Shown: positions 15,623-23,466 of the stretch, in pieces
How the letters are laid out: every line of letters starts with the position of its first letter
How positions within the stretch are numbered: position 1 is the first letter of the stretch
From: Litorimonas sp964565335
GTDB taxonomy: Bacteria; Pseudomonadota; Alphaproteobacteria; Caulobacterales; Maricaulaceae
Assembly (NCBI GenBank): GCA_964565335.1
Contig: CAZMEN010000030.1
Location: forward strand, 1-30,809
Direction of reading: 5' to 3'
Length of the DNA stretch: 30,809 nt
Position numbers and translations under genes: made by a program
The notes under the pieces: generated by a model
The model's database searches: none
What the model saw: only the letters and a program-made list of their open reading frames with translations
What the model was told of the DNA's origin: nothing

Positions 15623-16544
15623 CGGCTTCAATAATAGCTCTGCTTATTTCAGGCTCCGCCGCAGAATGCCCCGCTCGATCAATGATTTGAAGATTGGCTT
15701 CCGGCCAGTGCTTATGGATATCCCATGCCGTCATCATCGGGGTTACAAGATCATGGCGCCCTTGAATCATAACTGTAGGAATATGACGAATGAGATCAAT
15801 GCCATCCAGAAGTTGGTCATCAGACTCCATGAAGCACCCCTGCTGCAAATAATGGCAGGATATACGCCCCATGGCGAGCGCGAAGCTGTCAGTCAAATTG
15901 TCAATATATTCCGGATTAGGCACCAGTGTCATGATCATAAACTCCCATGAACACCACGCGCGGCACGCTTCGACTCTTATTGTCTCATCATCATCAATCA
16001 CACGGCGATAATAGGCCGCTAGCATGTCCTCTCGCTCTTCTTCCGGAATAAGAGACTCAAACCTTTCCCAATAATCCGGATAAACCGCCCATGGCCCCTT
16101 TTGCATGGCCCAATTCATTTCCTTTTTCCGGCCAAGGAACAAGCCTCGCAATATCAATTCAGTCACGCGTTCAGGATGTTTCTGCGCGTAAGCTAAAGCT
16201 AGCGTACTACCCCATGACCCGCCGCAGACTTGCCAGTTTTCAATGCCGCAATGTTCTCTGATTTTCTCCATGTCATCTACAAGGTGCCAGGTCGTGTTCT
16301 CTTCGAGTGACGCATGCGGCGTTGATTGTCCGCATCCACGTTGGTCGAAATGAATGATATGATAGACCTCTGGGTCAAAGAACTGCCGCGTCGCGGGGCT
16401 ATTCCCTGCACCGGGTCCGCCATGCAGATAGACAACTGGTTTGCCGGTAAGATTGCCAGCTTGTTCGACGTAAATCGTGTGGGTGTCCGAGACCTTCAGA
16501 AAATCGGTTCGTTTAGGCTCAATTGGTGGAAATAATTCTGTCAT
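15594..16544 (-). CDS. pip: Proline iminopeptidase (S33 alpha/beta hydrolase)
   Basis: 316 residues, normal for the S33 family, cleaving N-terminal proline from peptides in the cytoplasm. The oxyanion signature HGGPGAG is at 41-47, followed by FDQRGCGQSTPH (66-77). The nucleophile is S110 in GGSWGSTLALAYA. The acid is D265 (IQGRHDLVTP) and the base is H293 (DRAGHSAAEPEI). A helical cap (about 135-240) contains the conserved E-A-C-R-A-W-x-x-W-E segment used for N-terminus recognition. No signal peptide. AAAAAGGAG lies before the ATG. It follows the LysE gene by 141 bases on the same strand and converges with rnhB. Confidence 0.95.
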   Translation of the reverse strand: MTELFPPIEPKRTDFLKVSDTHTIYVEQAGNLTGKPVVYLHGGPGAGNSPATRQFFDPEVYHIIHFDQRGCGQSTPHASLEENTTWHLVDDMEKIREHCGIENWQVCGGSWGSTLALAYAQKHPERVTELILRGLFLGRKKEMNWAMQKGPWAVYPDYWERFESLIPEEEREDMLAAYYRRVIDDDETIRVEACRAWCSWEFMIMTLVPNPEYIDNLTDSFALAMGRISCHYLQQGCFMESDDQLLDGIDLIRHIPTVMIQGRHDLVTPMMTAWDIHKHWPEANLQIIDRAGHSAAEPEISRAIIEAANSFAKKAL

Positions 16545-16685
16545 GGTGAGGCTCCTTTTTGCTGCTATCGTCCATCATAAGGTGGGCTAGCTCTGTCGCG
16601 TCCATTCCATCCACCGCCTGCCATGAGGAAAGCAGCTCCCCCTTGAGATATTTGTCTGCGGTTGAGTGCCCCCGCCATTGTCTCT

Positions 16686-17312
16686 TTAAACGGCATCATT
16701 GGTGACTCGCATCATTTTAAAGGCCGCAAAAAGAAGGGCTGAGCCCGCAACGACATTAATCGTTTTAATCATGCGTGGCTTTACGCCGTCATTGATAATC
16801 CGCTGTGCTAAATAGGCGTATCCTGTGTAGACACTGTAATCGATCACCACGGTAACAGCGCCCATTATTAAAATTTGGGGAAGTATAGGATTGGCTGGAT
16901 TTATAAACTGAGGCAGAATGGCCGCGAAATACATCAAGGCTTTTGGGTTCGCAAACTCGACAATAAACCCCTGCAAGAATAGCTTCCTCCGCGGCATTGA
17001 ATCTCCGCGTTTTATTTGCAATCCGCCCGTCGTGCCAATAATCGCGCCTATGCCGAGATATATCAGGTAAATTACGCCAACCCATTTTATGAGGTTAAAA
17101 ACCTGATGGGACGCAATAATCAAGGCGGCAATTCCGGTTGCTGATAATGCGAAATACACCGCATTTGCGAGAGCAATACCCGTAATACCGTTTAAGGCTT
17201 TCCGAAGCCCATTGCCCGCACCTTGGGACACGACGCAAATCGCTGCAGGTCCCGGAGAGCAAACAACGGCAAGCGTTGCCCCTAGAAACAACCAAAACAC
17301 TGCTATGTCCAT
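16686..17312 (-). CDS. LysE/RhtB-family amino-acid exporter
   Basis: 208-residue inner-membrane protein with about six hydrophobic helices. It shows the family hallmarks FWLFLGATLAVVCSPGPAAICVVSQGAGNGLRKAL near the N-terminus (the conserved S-P-G-P) and GFIVEFANPKALMYFAAILPQF in the middle (N-P-K). These transporters export amino acids or small metabolites (homoserine, threonine, leucine, lysine). The substrate cannot be told from sequence. It is divergent from an Lrp/AsnC-type regulator with a palindrome between them, the usual arrangement for regulation by an amino-acid-sensing regulator. Confidence 0.92.
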   Translation of the reverse strand: MDIAVFWLFLGATLAVVCSPGPAAICVVSQGAGNGLRKALNGITGIALANAVYFALSATGIAALIIASHQVFNLIKWVGVIYLIYLGIGAIIGTTGGLQIKRGDSMPRRKLFLQGFIVEFANPKALMYFAAILPQFINPANPILPQILIMGAVTVVIDYSVYTGYAYLAQRIINDGVKPRMIKTINVVAGSALLFAAFKMMRVTNDAV

Positions 17313-17330
17313 CTTATCAACCTTGTGCCG

Positions 17331-17370
17331 AATAATATATTGCTATAATTATCTTATGATTTATATTATT
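17331..17370. promoter_or_regulatory. Palindromic operator between lysE-type and lrp-type genes
   Basis: AATAATATA (17331-17339) and TATATTATT (17362-17370) are perfect 9-base inverse copies, centred in the 81-base divergent gap. The enclosed 22 bases are AT-rich and include TATAAT (17344-17349). AT-rich dyads are typical Lrp/AsnC sites, so control of both genes by the adjacent regulator is likely. The strong ribosome site AAAGGAGG for the regulator lies just beyond at 17377-17384. Confidence 0.6.
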
Positions 17371-17393
17371 AGCCTTAAAGGAGGTTTTCTCTA

Positions 17394-17900
17394 ATGAGCG
17401 AAAATGCGAACAATATTCCGCAAAAGCCGAAGCCGATCCGGCCCTTGGATGATTTTGACAGAAAAATATTAGGGGCTTTGACGAAGGATGCGCGTCTTAG
17501 CTACGCTGAAATTGGCAAGCAGGTCGCTTTATCGGCCCCTGCCGTGCATGAAAGAGTCAAACGATTGATTGCCTCGGGCACTATAAAGTACATGGCCGCA
17601 CAGTTAGATGGCCCTCGGCTTGGAAAGCCTTTCTTGGCTTTCGTACAAATTATTTCCGAAGTCTGGAATAGGGGTGAGCAAATGATGCGCCTAAAGGACA
17701 TGCCTGAAGTAGAAGAAATGCACTCCACTGCGGGTGATGCCTGTTTTTTACTAAAAGTTCGGACCGAAGACGCGGCCGCAATGGAGAGTTTTTTAGAAAA
17801 CGTATATTCTATTCCGGGCGTCAAAGGCACAAAAACGAATGTGGTCCTCTCCACATTTCTTGAAAGACCCGTTCAAGCAGAGATCACTCAAAACTGGTGA
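17394..17900 (+). CDS. Lrp/AsnC-family transcriptional regulator
   Basis: 168 residues. After a 17-residue disordered lead comes the AsnC-type helix-turn-helix (about 18-66: LDDFDRKILGALTKDARLSYAEIGKQVALSAPAVHERVKRLIASGTI), then an alpha/beta ligand-binding RAM domain (about 75-160, including VEEMHSTAGDACFLLKVRTED and the IPGVKGTKTNVVLSTF strand). Such proteins form octamers and respond to amino acids. Divergent from the LysE-type exporter, which is its likely target. The ATG has a near-perfect AAAGGAGG at 9 bases. No oddities. Confidence 0.93.
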   Translation: MSENANNIPQKPKPIRPLDDFDRKILGALTKDARLSYAEIGKQVALSAPAVHERVKRLIASGTIKYMAAQLDGPRLGKPFLAFVQIISEVWNRGEQMMRLKDMPEVEEMHSTAGDACFLLKVRTEDAAAMESFLENVYSIPGVKGTKTNVVLSTFLERPVQAEITQNW

Positions 17901-17934
17901 GTGACATTTATTTGGCGTTATTGCACGCCATATC

Positions 17935-17993
17935 AATGTCCGTTTTTGGGTAAGCAGGTTTTAGTCTGATGTCTTACTTTTGGGCGAATTTGG
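17935..17993 (+). repeat. Two degenerate copies of a TGTC...TTTTGGG motif
   Basis: AATGTCCGTTTTTGGG (17935-17950) and GATGTCTTACTTTTGGGC with following GAATTTGG (17968-17993) lie in the 270-base gene-free gap before the UDG-like gene. A third copy is at 19319-19343, after the same small gene group, and a weaker one near 24804. They look like relics of an intergenic dispersed repeat. Nothing else is recognisable in 17901-18170. Confidence 0.4.
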
Positions 17994-18170
17994 GGTGCTT
18001 GTTTAAGCTCAACAGTTCATGGATGGTAGTGGAGTAACGATAGAAAAACACCAATGCTTGTTACACTGCTCAGCCGGCGCCTATCGACCCCTAAAATGAG
18101 TAAAGTCTCGCTTAGCTTAAACCGAGATCTGGAACATTTTATATTATGACGGAAAGAGGATAATCGACCT

Positions 18171-18824
18171 ATGGATGAAAATGAAAAGCAATTTCGAAAC
18201 GCTTATGAAAGCAAAATCGTGCGGGCTTATCAGGCTTCAGGCAATGCCATGGGATGGAGGTTTTTGAGCAGCCCTGCCCAAACTTTGATGGGAGCGAGAG
18301 TTGCATTCATTGGTCTAAATCCGGGCGGGTCTGAACATGATGATAACCATGGAGAGTTTTCAATGGCCCCAGGTAAGAGCGCCTATCGCGACGAAAGTTG
18401 GGCTGGCTGTAATCCGGGGGAGAATAAATTACAGAAGCAAGTTTTGGCGCTCTTTGATCGGCTAAATGAAAAGCCGGAGGACGTTCTCTCAGGTAACTTA
18501 GTCCCGTTCCGATCCCCGAATTGGGCCAGCCTAAAAGGCTCGCAGAAAGCTTTAGAGTTTGGCGAAGAATTATGGCGCGAAGTTTTACGTAAAGCGCGAC
18601 CTTCTTTTGTTGTTACAATGGGGGGAGAGGCAAGAGATAGTGTGTGCCGTTTGCTGCAAATTCGGAATGTAAAGAAGACAATGGTCGGTTGGGGAAACAT
18701 CAGCGCATCAAAGGGCAAGTTCAGCGGTGGAACTTTCGTGGGGTTGCCCCACCTCTCTCGGTTTGGCATTCTAAACAGGCCAGAAAGCTCGCCTTACCTC
18801 GATGAGCTTTTCGGGAGTAATTGA
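18171..18824 (+). CDS. Uracil-DNA glycosylase-like protein
   Basis: 217 residues with the layout of the UDG superfamily: a hydrophobic strand ending in the active-site loop VAFIGLNPGGSEHDD (about 44-58), a mid-domain NLVPFRSPNW (109-118), a core strand FVVTMGGEARDSV (146-158), and the C-terminal motif VGLPHLSRFGI (190-200) that matches the leucine/His loop region of these enzymes. Family members remove uracil or other altered bases; some stand-alone divergent members occur in mobile and defence regions. The acidic general base normally following the first motif is not obvious, so enzymatic activity is uncertain. AGAGGA precedes the ATG. The stop overlaps the start of a tiny membrane ORF. The surrounding DNA is more AT-rich than the flanking core genes. 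Confidence 0.75.
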   Translation: MDENEKQFRNAYESKIVRAYQASGNAMGWRFLSSPAQTLMGARVAFIGLNPGGSEHDDNHGEFSMAPGKSAYRDESWAGCNPGENKLQKQVLALFDRLNEKPEDVLSGNLVPFRSPNWASLKGSQKALEFGEELWREVLRKARPSFVVTMGGEARDSVCRLLQIRNVKKTMVGWGNISASKGKFSGGTFVGLPHLSRFGILNRPESSPYLDELFGSN

Positions 18825-19003
18825 GCTTCAACCGTAAGATTATCAAGTTAACTTCCATAGTGTTCGCTGTAATCGCAAACATTACCAGCGGCTGTTTTGG
18901 AGCAGCGATTTTAGGGTTCTCAATTTTGACAGTGATAGGTCCTAAATGGATATTTAATGAAACCATGCACTCGTGGGTAAGCGGCGTAGCAATTAGGGTT
19001 TGA
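18821..19003 (+). CDS. Possible 60-residue membrane protein overlapping the UDG-like gene
   Basis: TTG start at 18821 shares TTGA with the UDG-like stop, a pattern of translational coupling. The product is basic at the N-terminus (SFNRKIIK) and then largely hydrophobic (LTSIVFAVIANITSGCFGAAILGF and following), room for one long or two short membrane helices. No family is recognised. Its stop codon (19001-19003) lies 2 bases before the next start. Evidence is limited to position, coupling and hydrophobicity. Confidence 0.4.
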   Translation: MSFNRKIIKLTSIVFAVIANITSGCFGAAILGFSILTVIGPKWIFNETMHSWVSGVAIRV

Positions 19004-19005
19004 AA

Positions 19006-19275
19006 ATGGATCTATATCTTGACGACGAACTAAGAAAACTCCTTCTCCTTATACAAGCTGAGAACAAATCTGAAGCCGAGTGGGCCGAAATTGAGTCTAG
19101 CGATATGTTTCAATCGCAGTCTTATTGCGGTGGTTTTGACGCTATCGAAATGGAGTTTTGTTTTAGTTACTATTCAAAGACAAATCAGTACTGGTTCCAG
19201 TTTAGTTTAGATGACGTGGATGATTTGTTAAGCTCGCCAAACTCAAAACTATCAGTGCGGATGGCTCAAGAATAA
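19006..19275 (+). CDS. Small acidic protein of unknown function
   Basis: 89 residues from the ATG at 19006, with AGGG 7 bases before it. The protein is strongly acidic (many Asp/Glu: MDLYLDDELRK, SEAEWAEIESSD, SLDDVDDLL) with aromatic-rich strands (EFCFSYYSKTNQYWFQFSL). No signal peptide. The size, charge and compact alpha/beta look resemble immunity or antitoxin-type proteins, but that is only resemblance. It is the third member of the overlapping group begun by the UDG-like gene. Confidence 0.5.
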   Translation: MDLYLDDELRKLLLLIQAENKSEAEWAEIESSDMFQSQSYCGGFDAIEMEFCFSYYSKTNQYWFQFSLDDVDDLLSSPNSKLSVRMAQE

Positions 19276-19318
19276 ATAAACAAAATGTCAGTTTTTGTCA
19301 CCATATCGACGATATTAC

Positions 19319-19343
19319 CAATGTCCTATTTTGGGCGACTTTA
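19319..19343 (+). repeat. Third copy of the TGTC...TTTTGGGCGA motif
   Basis: CAATGTCCTATTTTGGGCGA followed by CTTTAG matches the copy at 17968-17993 in the same orientation (ATGTC, TTTTGGGCGA, TTTRG in common). The two sit on either side of the UDG-like/membrane/acidic gene group. Confidence 0.35.
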
Positions 19344-19375
19344 GTGCACTGGGAATATTGCAGCTTATTATAACA

Positions 19376-19651
19376 TCAATTCCAATTGGGCCTCAGCTCA
19401 CTTGCTTCAACCTTGTACCGACCCATGTGTTTCATGAAAACACTGATTAGTTCTTTTCTTAGAATAATATCACTGGGTTCGAAACCTTCAGCCTTCATAA
19501 GCCATGTTACGAACTGGTCAGCGGAGACCAAACCTTGAACCGGAATAAATTGGCTTACGTGCAATGCTTCACCATTAACAACTCCTCCACACCATCCTCG
19601 ATTAACACAAAAGTCGTGCATCATACCATCGAACTTATTTGGTTTCCCCAA
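19376..19651 (-). CDS. Orphan 91-residue protein (TTG start)
   Basis: TTG at 19651 is chosen because AGAGGAAG lies about 7 bases before it; the first ATG is M10. The product has a short cysteine-containing N-terminal part (DFCVNRGWCGGVVNG) and a helical body (SADQFVTWLMKAEGFEP, ILRKELISVFMKHMGRY). It has no signal peptide or membrane helix. I do not recognise the family. It is isolated in the AT-rich stretch, converging with the small acidic protein gene. Confidence 0.5.
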   Translation of the reverse strand: MGKPNKFDGMMHDFCVNRGWCGGVVNGEALHVSQFIPVQGLVSADQFVTWLMKAEGFEPSDIILRKELISVFMKHMGRYKVEASELRPNWN

Positions 19652-19840
19652 GCGCTCTTCCTCTTTGTATTTAAGTTTCCGTCCCTAAGTGAGCATTATA
19701 GAATAGTATGATATGTCTGTTAATGTTTAACTCCGAGTTCTAATGAGTGGCTTTTTCTGGGAGCTTTAAGCCGTTCACGCATCCATCCTTGGTCAAATCA
19801 CAAATGGTGAGAGTGCGTGACGAGTGTATAATTTATACTT

Positions 19841-20296
19841 TTAGTCCTCACCCTCTGGCATATGCTTCTCCATTGACTCGCTCATGGTTTCGGCGACGTC
19901 GGTCATGGTTTCTAACATGCCGCCAATGCCGTCTTTATCGGCGAAGCTGCGGAGTAGGGTTTCTATGGCAAGGTTAAAGTCGGGGAGTTCATCGCCTTTG
20001 GTTTCAAACGCGCCGGAATCCTTCATGGATTCTGAGAAAGACTTCGCGGTTGTCTCGAGTTGCGTGCGAAGGTTTTCGTCTTTCAAAACATCAGTCAGAT
20101 CACCCATTATGCCGTTAATATTCGGCATTTTGTCGATAATATCTTCGATATCGGCTTCGCTCGGCATTTTAAACTCGGCTTTTTTGGACGGTTTCGTTTG
20201 CGTTTCGACTGTTTCATGAGGGTGCGCGGTGGCCGCGGAAGAGGCCGAGAGCATGAGTGCTGAGACGCCCAAAGTTGATAAAATAATCCGAAACAT
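19841..20296 (-). CDS. Secreted helical protein, unknown function
   Basis: 151 residues with a Sec signal peptide (1-24, SALMLSASSAATA before HPHE). The mature part is strongly acidic, without cysteines, and almost entirely helix-prone, with Met-rich amphipathic repeats (DIEDIIDKMPNINGIMGDL, GGMLETMTDVAETMSESMEK). It has no recognised domain. It may be a periplasmic helical or amphipathic protein. A 13-base palindrome GTATAATTTATAC (19826-19838) lies just past its stop codon. The gap 19652-19840 otherwise holds nothing I can identify. Confidence 0.7.
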   Translation of the reverse strand: MFRIILSTLGVSALMLSASSAATAHPHETVETQTKPSKKAEFKMPSEADIEDIIDKMPNINGIMGDLTDVLKDENLRTQLETTAKSFSESMKDSGAFETKGDELPDFNLAIETLLRSFADKDGIGGMLETMTDVAETMSESMEKHMPEGED

Positions 20297-20373
20297 AGAC
20301 AGCCTTTCTGTATAAGTTAGGCACTGCCTACCACAAGCAAGATGAACGCAGACCGAATAGGGTTAATGAGAGG

Positions 20374-21405
20374 TTACGCACGAATAACTGACAAGGCCTT
20401 TGCGATGCGGGCATCAATTGGGCCGGATAAGAGGATATAGTTTATTCCTTGCGCTTTGAGTGTCTTTTTATACCAACCCTGCTGTTTTTCCCGAAACGCT
20501 TCATCCTGCCGCGTCCCGTCTTGCACAAAATCGAAATCATCATCGCAGAGAAAAACATAGTCATAAGACGTATGGGATAGCTCTTCCAAAAGTGGGTCAA
20601 CTTTTCCGAACAAGGCCTCACTATAGAAGAGCGTCGTCAGAGGAGAGGTGTCACAAAAGAGATATGTATCAGCGTATGCCGTTTTTATCGCTTCATGTTC
20701 TAGTTGGGTTTTCGCAATTTTGAGCACGTCTTCATAGGCTAACGCGCCGCCCTTTGCCTCCCACAGTGTCCGTCCATATTCGGGGACGTAGTGAGTTTTG
20801 GCTCTATCCGCCAAAGCCGCGCAGAGTGTGGATTTTCCCGTCGACTCTCCGCCCAAAATGAGAACGCGCTTTACAAAATCTTTGTAAATGAGCGGGTGAA
20901 GATAGGCGCGGTGTTTAAACGGGTTTTCGCGAATGGCGGTGCCTGAAATCGGGACTGTGTCGCGCGCTTTGTCAACGCAGATATGCTCGACTCTATGCGG
21001 CTTTCCGAGTTTTTGGGTGGCATAGTCCTGAATAATCGCAGCAAAACCGTCGCCGTAATCTTCACTCGTGAATATGGCGTCAGGTGTTTGCTTTAAGATA
21101 TCAAAACACACCCAAGAACAAAATAAACGGTGTTCTATTTCAGGCGCGTCATCGGCCGGCAATGCCGTCCATTTCTCAGACCCTTGAGCGCTCACCCAAA
21201 GAGTATCAATCACTTGATGTGTCGCCTGTGGATAAAGGGCGCGCAGCCAGTTTTGACGCTGGCTAAAGGTACAATTCTCAAAAACCTCGCTTGTATAACT
21301 CAGGATAATCAAATTCTCACACACGGTTAGAGCCGTCTCAATCAGGTGTTCATGCCCTTTATGCAGCGGGCAAAACTTACCAACGATAAGGCCCGTTTTA
21401 TACAT
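20374..21405 (-). CDS. nadR: NadR-like NMN adenylyltransferase / ribosylnicotinamide kinase
   Basis: 343-residue bifunctional enzyme for NAD salvage: the kinase phosphorylates nicotinamide riboside to NMN, and the adenylyltransferase makes NAD. N-terminal nucleotidyltransferase domain: TGLIVGKFCPLHKGHEHLI (HxGH at 15-18) and ISGTAIREN (153-161). C-terminal kinase domain: P-loop GGESTGKS (185-192), PEYGRTLWE, and FCDTSPLTT. The N-terminal helix-turn-helix of enterobacterial NadR is absent, so it should not be a repressor. Its ATG directly follows the pnuC stop (TAG-ATG, no gap), so the pair is translationally coupled: PnuC imports nicotinamide riboside and NadR traps it. Confidence 0.93.
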   Translation of the reverse strand: MYKTGLIVGKFCPLHKGHEHLIETALTVCENLIILSYTSEVFENCTFSQRQNWLRALYPQATHQVIDTLWVSAQGSEKWTALPADDAPEIEHRLFCSWVCFDILKQTPDAIFTSEDYGDGFAAIIQDYATQKLGKPHRVEHICVDKARDTVPISGTAIRENPFKHRAYLHPLIYKDFVKRVLILGGESTGKSTLCAALADRAKTHYVPEYGRTLWEAKGGALAYEDVLKIAKTQLEHEAIKTAYADTYLFCDTSPLTTLFYSEALFGKVDPLLEELSHTSYDYVFLCDDDFDFVQDGTRQDEAFREKQQGWYKKTLKAQGINYILLSGPIDARIAKALSVIRA

Positions 21406-22008
21406 CTACGTCGACGCGATAAGGGATTGCGCGCGATACTCCGCGCGCCATTTGAAAAAGGCATACACGGCATGCACCCAATAGGCGGCATAGAGGACGG
21501 CAGTGATTTCCAAACCGCGACTGTAAAAGAGCGGCACGGCGATGGTGTTGACCAAGAGCCAAAAGACCCAATTTTCCAATTTCCGGTTCATCAGCAGGAT
21601 TTGCGCAATCACGCTGAGCACTAACATCAGCGAGTCCCATGACGGGGCATAGGCGTCGGTAAAATTACCCAGTAGCCACGCATAGCCCGCACCGACGGCG
21701 AGGGCGATTATGACGGCAATCGCTAAAGTGGGCATATGAGTGCGGGTGATAGGGAGATCTTCATTCGCCGCTGAGGATTCATCTGCGCTAATCGCGCGTC
21801 CTTTGGACCACTGATACCACCCGATTAGGCTCGTGATTATGAAAAACCCCTGCAAAGTCACATCGGCATAAAGCTGTGATTTGAAAAACAGCGCGCCGAA
21901 CAGGGCGCAGCCAATAATACCGAGCCACCATGTATGAATGCTATTGCGTCCGGCGAAAAAAATAGCGAGCGCCACGAGCACGTTTGCGGAAATTTCCAAA
22001 GCCAACAT
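21406..22008 (-). CDS. pnuC: PnuC-family nicotinamide riboside transporter
   Basis: 200-residue inner-membrane protein with about seven hydrophobic segments. It has PnuC signatures TWWLGIIGCALFGALFF near the first helices, SLIGWYQWSKG (the W-x-W-type motif) and NRKLENWVFWLLVNTIAVPLFYSRGL in the C-terminal half. Imports nicotinamide riboside by facilitated diffusion, made net-directional by the NadR kinase encoded immediately downstream. GGGAAG lies 8 bases before the ATG. A small hairpin stands in the leader. Confidence 0.93.
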   Translation of the reverse strand: MLALEISANVLVALAIFFAGRNSIHTWWLGIIGCALFGALFFKSQLYADVTLQGFFIITSLIGWYQWSKGRAISADESSAANEDLPITRTHMPTLAIAVIIALAVGAGYAWLLGNFTDAYAPSWDSLMLVLSVIAQILLMNRKLENWVFWLLVNTIAVPLFYSRGLEITAVLYAAYWVHAVYAFFKWRAEYRAQSLIAST

Positions 22009-22035
22009 ATCGCTTACTTCCCTTTAATAAGAGAA

Positions 22036-22079
22036 CGCTTGCTAACAGATGAGCGGCAAACCGCAATAAGGGGTAAGCG
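22036..22079 (-). other. Short hairpin in the gap between the protease gene and pnuC
   Basis: An outer CGCTT / AAGCG pairing encloses GCGG-CAAA-CCGC (22053-22064). It is in the 74-base gap after the protease stop and before pnuC. It could be a weak terminator or part of the pnuC leader. It is too short for a known NAD-type riboswitch. Confidence 0.3.
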
Positions 22080-22082
22080 AGC

Positions 22083-23186
22083 CTAGCTTTTTGGCGTGAC
22101 CGTCGTGACGCTTTGCAGGCTAACGGGCTGCCTCACCAGAACGGGCCGCATGCGAAGCGAGTCTCGCTTGGCTTTGCCCTCGCGCATATAGCGAATGCTG
22201 GTTTGCTCTCCGGGCGGAACAAGGCCCACAGCATAGCGGAGGTCAGAGCTATCCCTAATCGCGCGCCCGGCAAAATGGGTGATAACGTCATTGACTTTCA
22301 GCCCAATAGTTTCCGCCGTGCCGCCTGCTATGACATCGGCTATCAACGCGCCCTCCAATGAGGTCACTTGCAAGGCTTCGCTTCGATCATGGGGGACGGC
22401 TGTAATCATCACGCCCAAACTGCCGCGGTCCACCGTGCCTTGTAATTCAAGCTGTTCGGCAACGTGGCGGACAATATAAAGCGGCACGGCAAAGCCTATC
22501 CCGCTATTGCTGCCTGTGCGCGTGACAATGGCGCTGTTAATTCCAATCAACTCCCCGCCTGAATTGACCAGAGCGCCGCCTGAATTGCCGGGGTTGATAG
22601 AGGCGTCCGTTTGAATGAAGTCGGTATAGCTCGTGCGGCTATCGCCTTCGCGGCCAATTGCAGAGACGATGCCCGAAGTCACGGTAGAGGACAGGCCAAA
22701 CGGATTGCCCACGGCAATCACATAATCCCCCACTTGCAAATCATCTTTTTTGGCAAAGGGAAGGGCGGAGAGATCTTTTGCGACAATTTTCAGTAATGCC
22801 AAATCCGTATCGGGGTCTTGGCCCAAAACCTCGCCCTCATATTCACGGCGGTCGCCCAAAATAACCGTGATGTTTTGCGCATCGGCAATGACGTGATCAT
22901 TGGTAATCACCAACCCTTTTTCCGCATCAATAATGACGCCCGATCCTATGCCGCCATAAGAGGTGATACCGTCAGAGGAGAGGCTGTCTATGGTATTGAT
23001 GGATACGACCCCTGCCGTCACTTTTTCGAGGAGCGGTGCCATCGTCACCACTTTGCGGTCTTTATCATAATGAAGGAGGCCAGAATTTAAGAGGGAGCTT
23101 TTCGCGCAAGCGGGCGTCGCAATGAAAAGTGCGGCGGCCATAAAGACGGGGATGGTCAATAGGGGGAGGGCGGAGGTGAAACGCAA
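22083..23186 (-). CDS. Periplasmic DegP/DegQ/HtrA-like serine protease, one PDZ domain
   Basis: 367 residues: Sec signal peptide (1-28, ATPACA), a chymotrypsin-fold protease domain (about 50-245) and one PDZ domain (about 250-345), as in DegS-size members; DegP and DegQ have two PDZs. The triad is H98 (VITNDHVIADA), D128 (QDPDTDLALLKI) and S202 (INPGNSGGALVN), with the conserved IAVGNPFGL loop. The role is degradation of misfolded envelope proteins or stress signalling. The missing second PDZ domain argues for DegS-like or simplified HtrA behaviour, though it has a cleavable signal rather than a membrane anchor. Divergent from the phasin-like gene. Confidence 0.93.
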   Translation of the reverse strand: MRFTSALPLLTIPVFMAAALFIATPACAKSSLLNSGLLHYDKDRKVVTMAPLLEKVTAGVVSINTIDSLSSDGITSYGGIGSGVIIDAEKGLVITNDHVIADAQNITVILGDRREYEGEVLGQDPDTDLALLKIVAKDLSALPFAKKDDLQVGDYVIAVGNPFGLSSTVTSGIVSAIGREGDSRTSYTDFIQTDASINPGNSGGALVNSGGELIGINSAIVTRTGSNSGIGFAVPLYIVRHVAEQLELQGTVDRGSLGVMITAVPHDRSEALQVTSLEGALIADVIAGGTAETIGLKVNDVITHFAGRAIRDSSDLRYAVGLVPPGEQTSIRYMREGKAKRDSLRMRPVLVRQPVSLQSVTTVTPKS

Positions 23187-23466
23187 TCGGGTCTCCTTAT
23201 TTCTGCGACAATTTAGCTTAAGTTATATCATCACATAATAATGGTTCGCGATTTTTGGCAAGCCAAGACTGGCTCTATGACGGAGATTTAATGTGGTGGG
23301 ACATTAATTTGCCTCAATTCCATGACCCCGCTTTTTGCGTTTTCGGCAAATCTAAAATGATTTCTGCGTCTGCCTGCCGATTAGGATGCGCTTTCTAATT
23401 TTATTACCTAACTACAAATCAAGACAACAAAACCTCACTTTCGAGGCCAATAAGAGGATTAAAATC

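Noticed and set aside
16545..16685. Two open frames in the spacer between the LysE-type gene and pip, one with protein-like composition (e.g. DKYLKGELLSSWQAVDGMDA)
   Set aside because: The protein-like frame has no start codon and runs into pip; the other is a short 44-codon frame. It may be a decayed remnant, but evidence is too thin to list.
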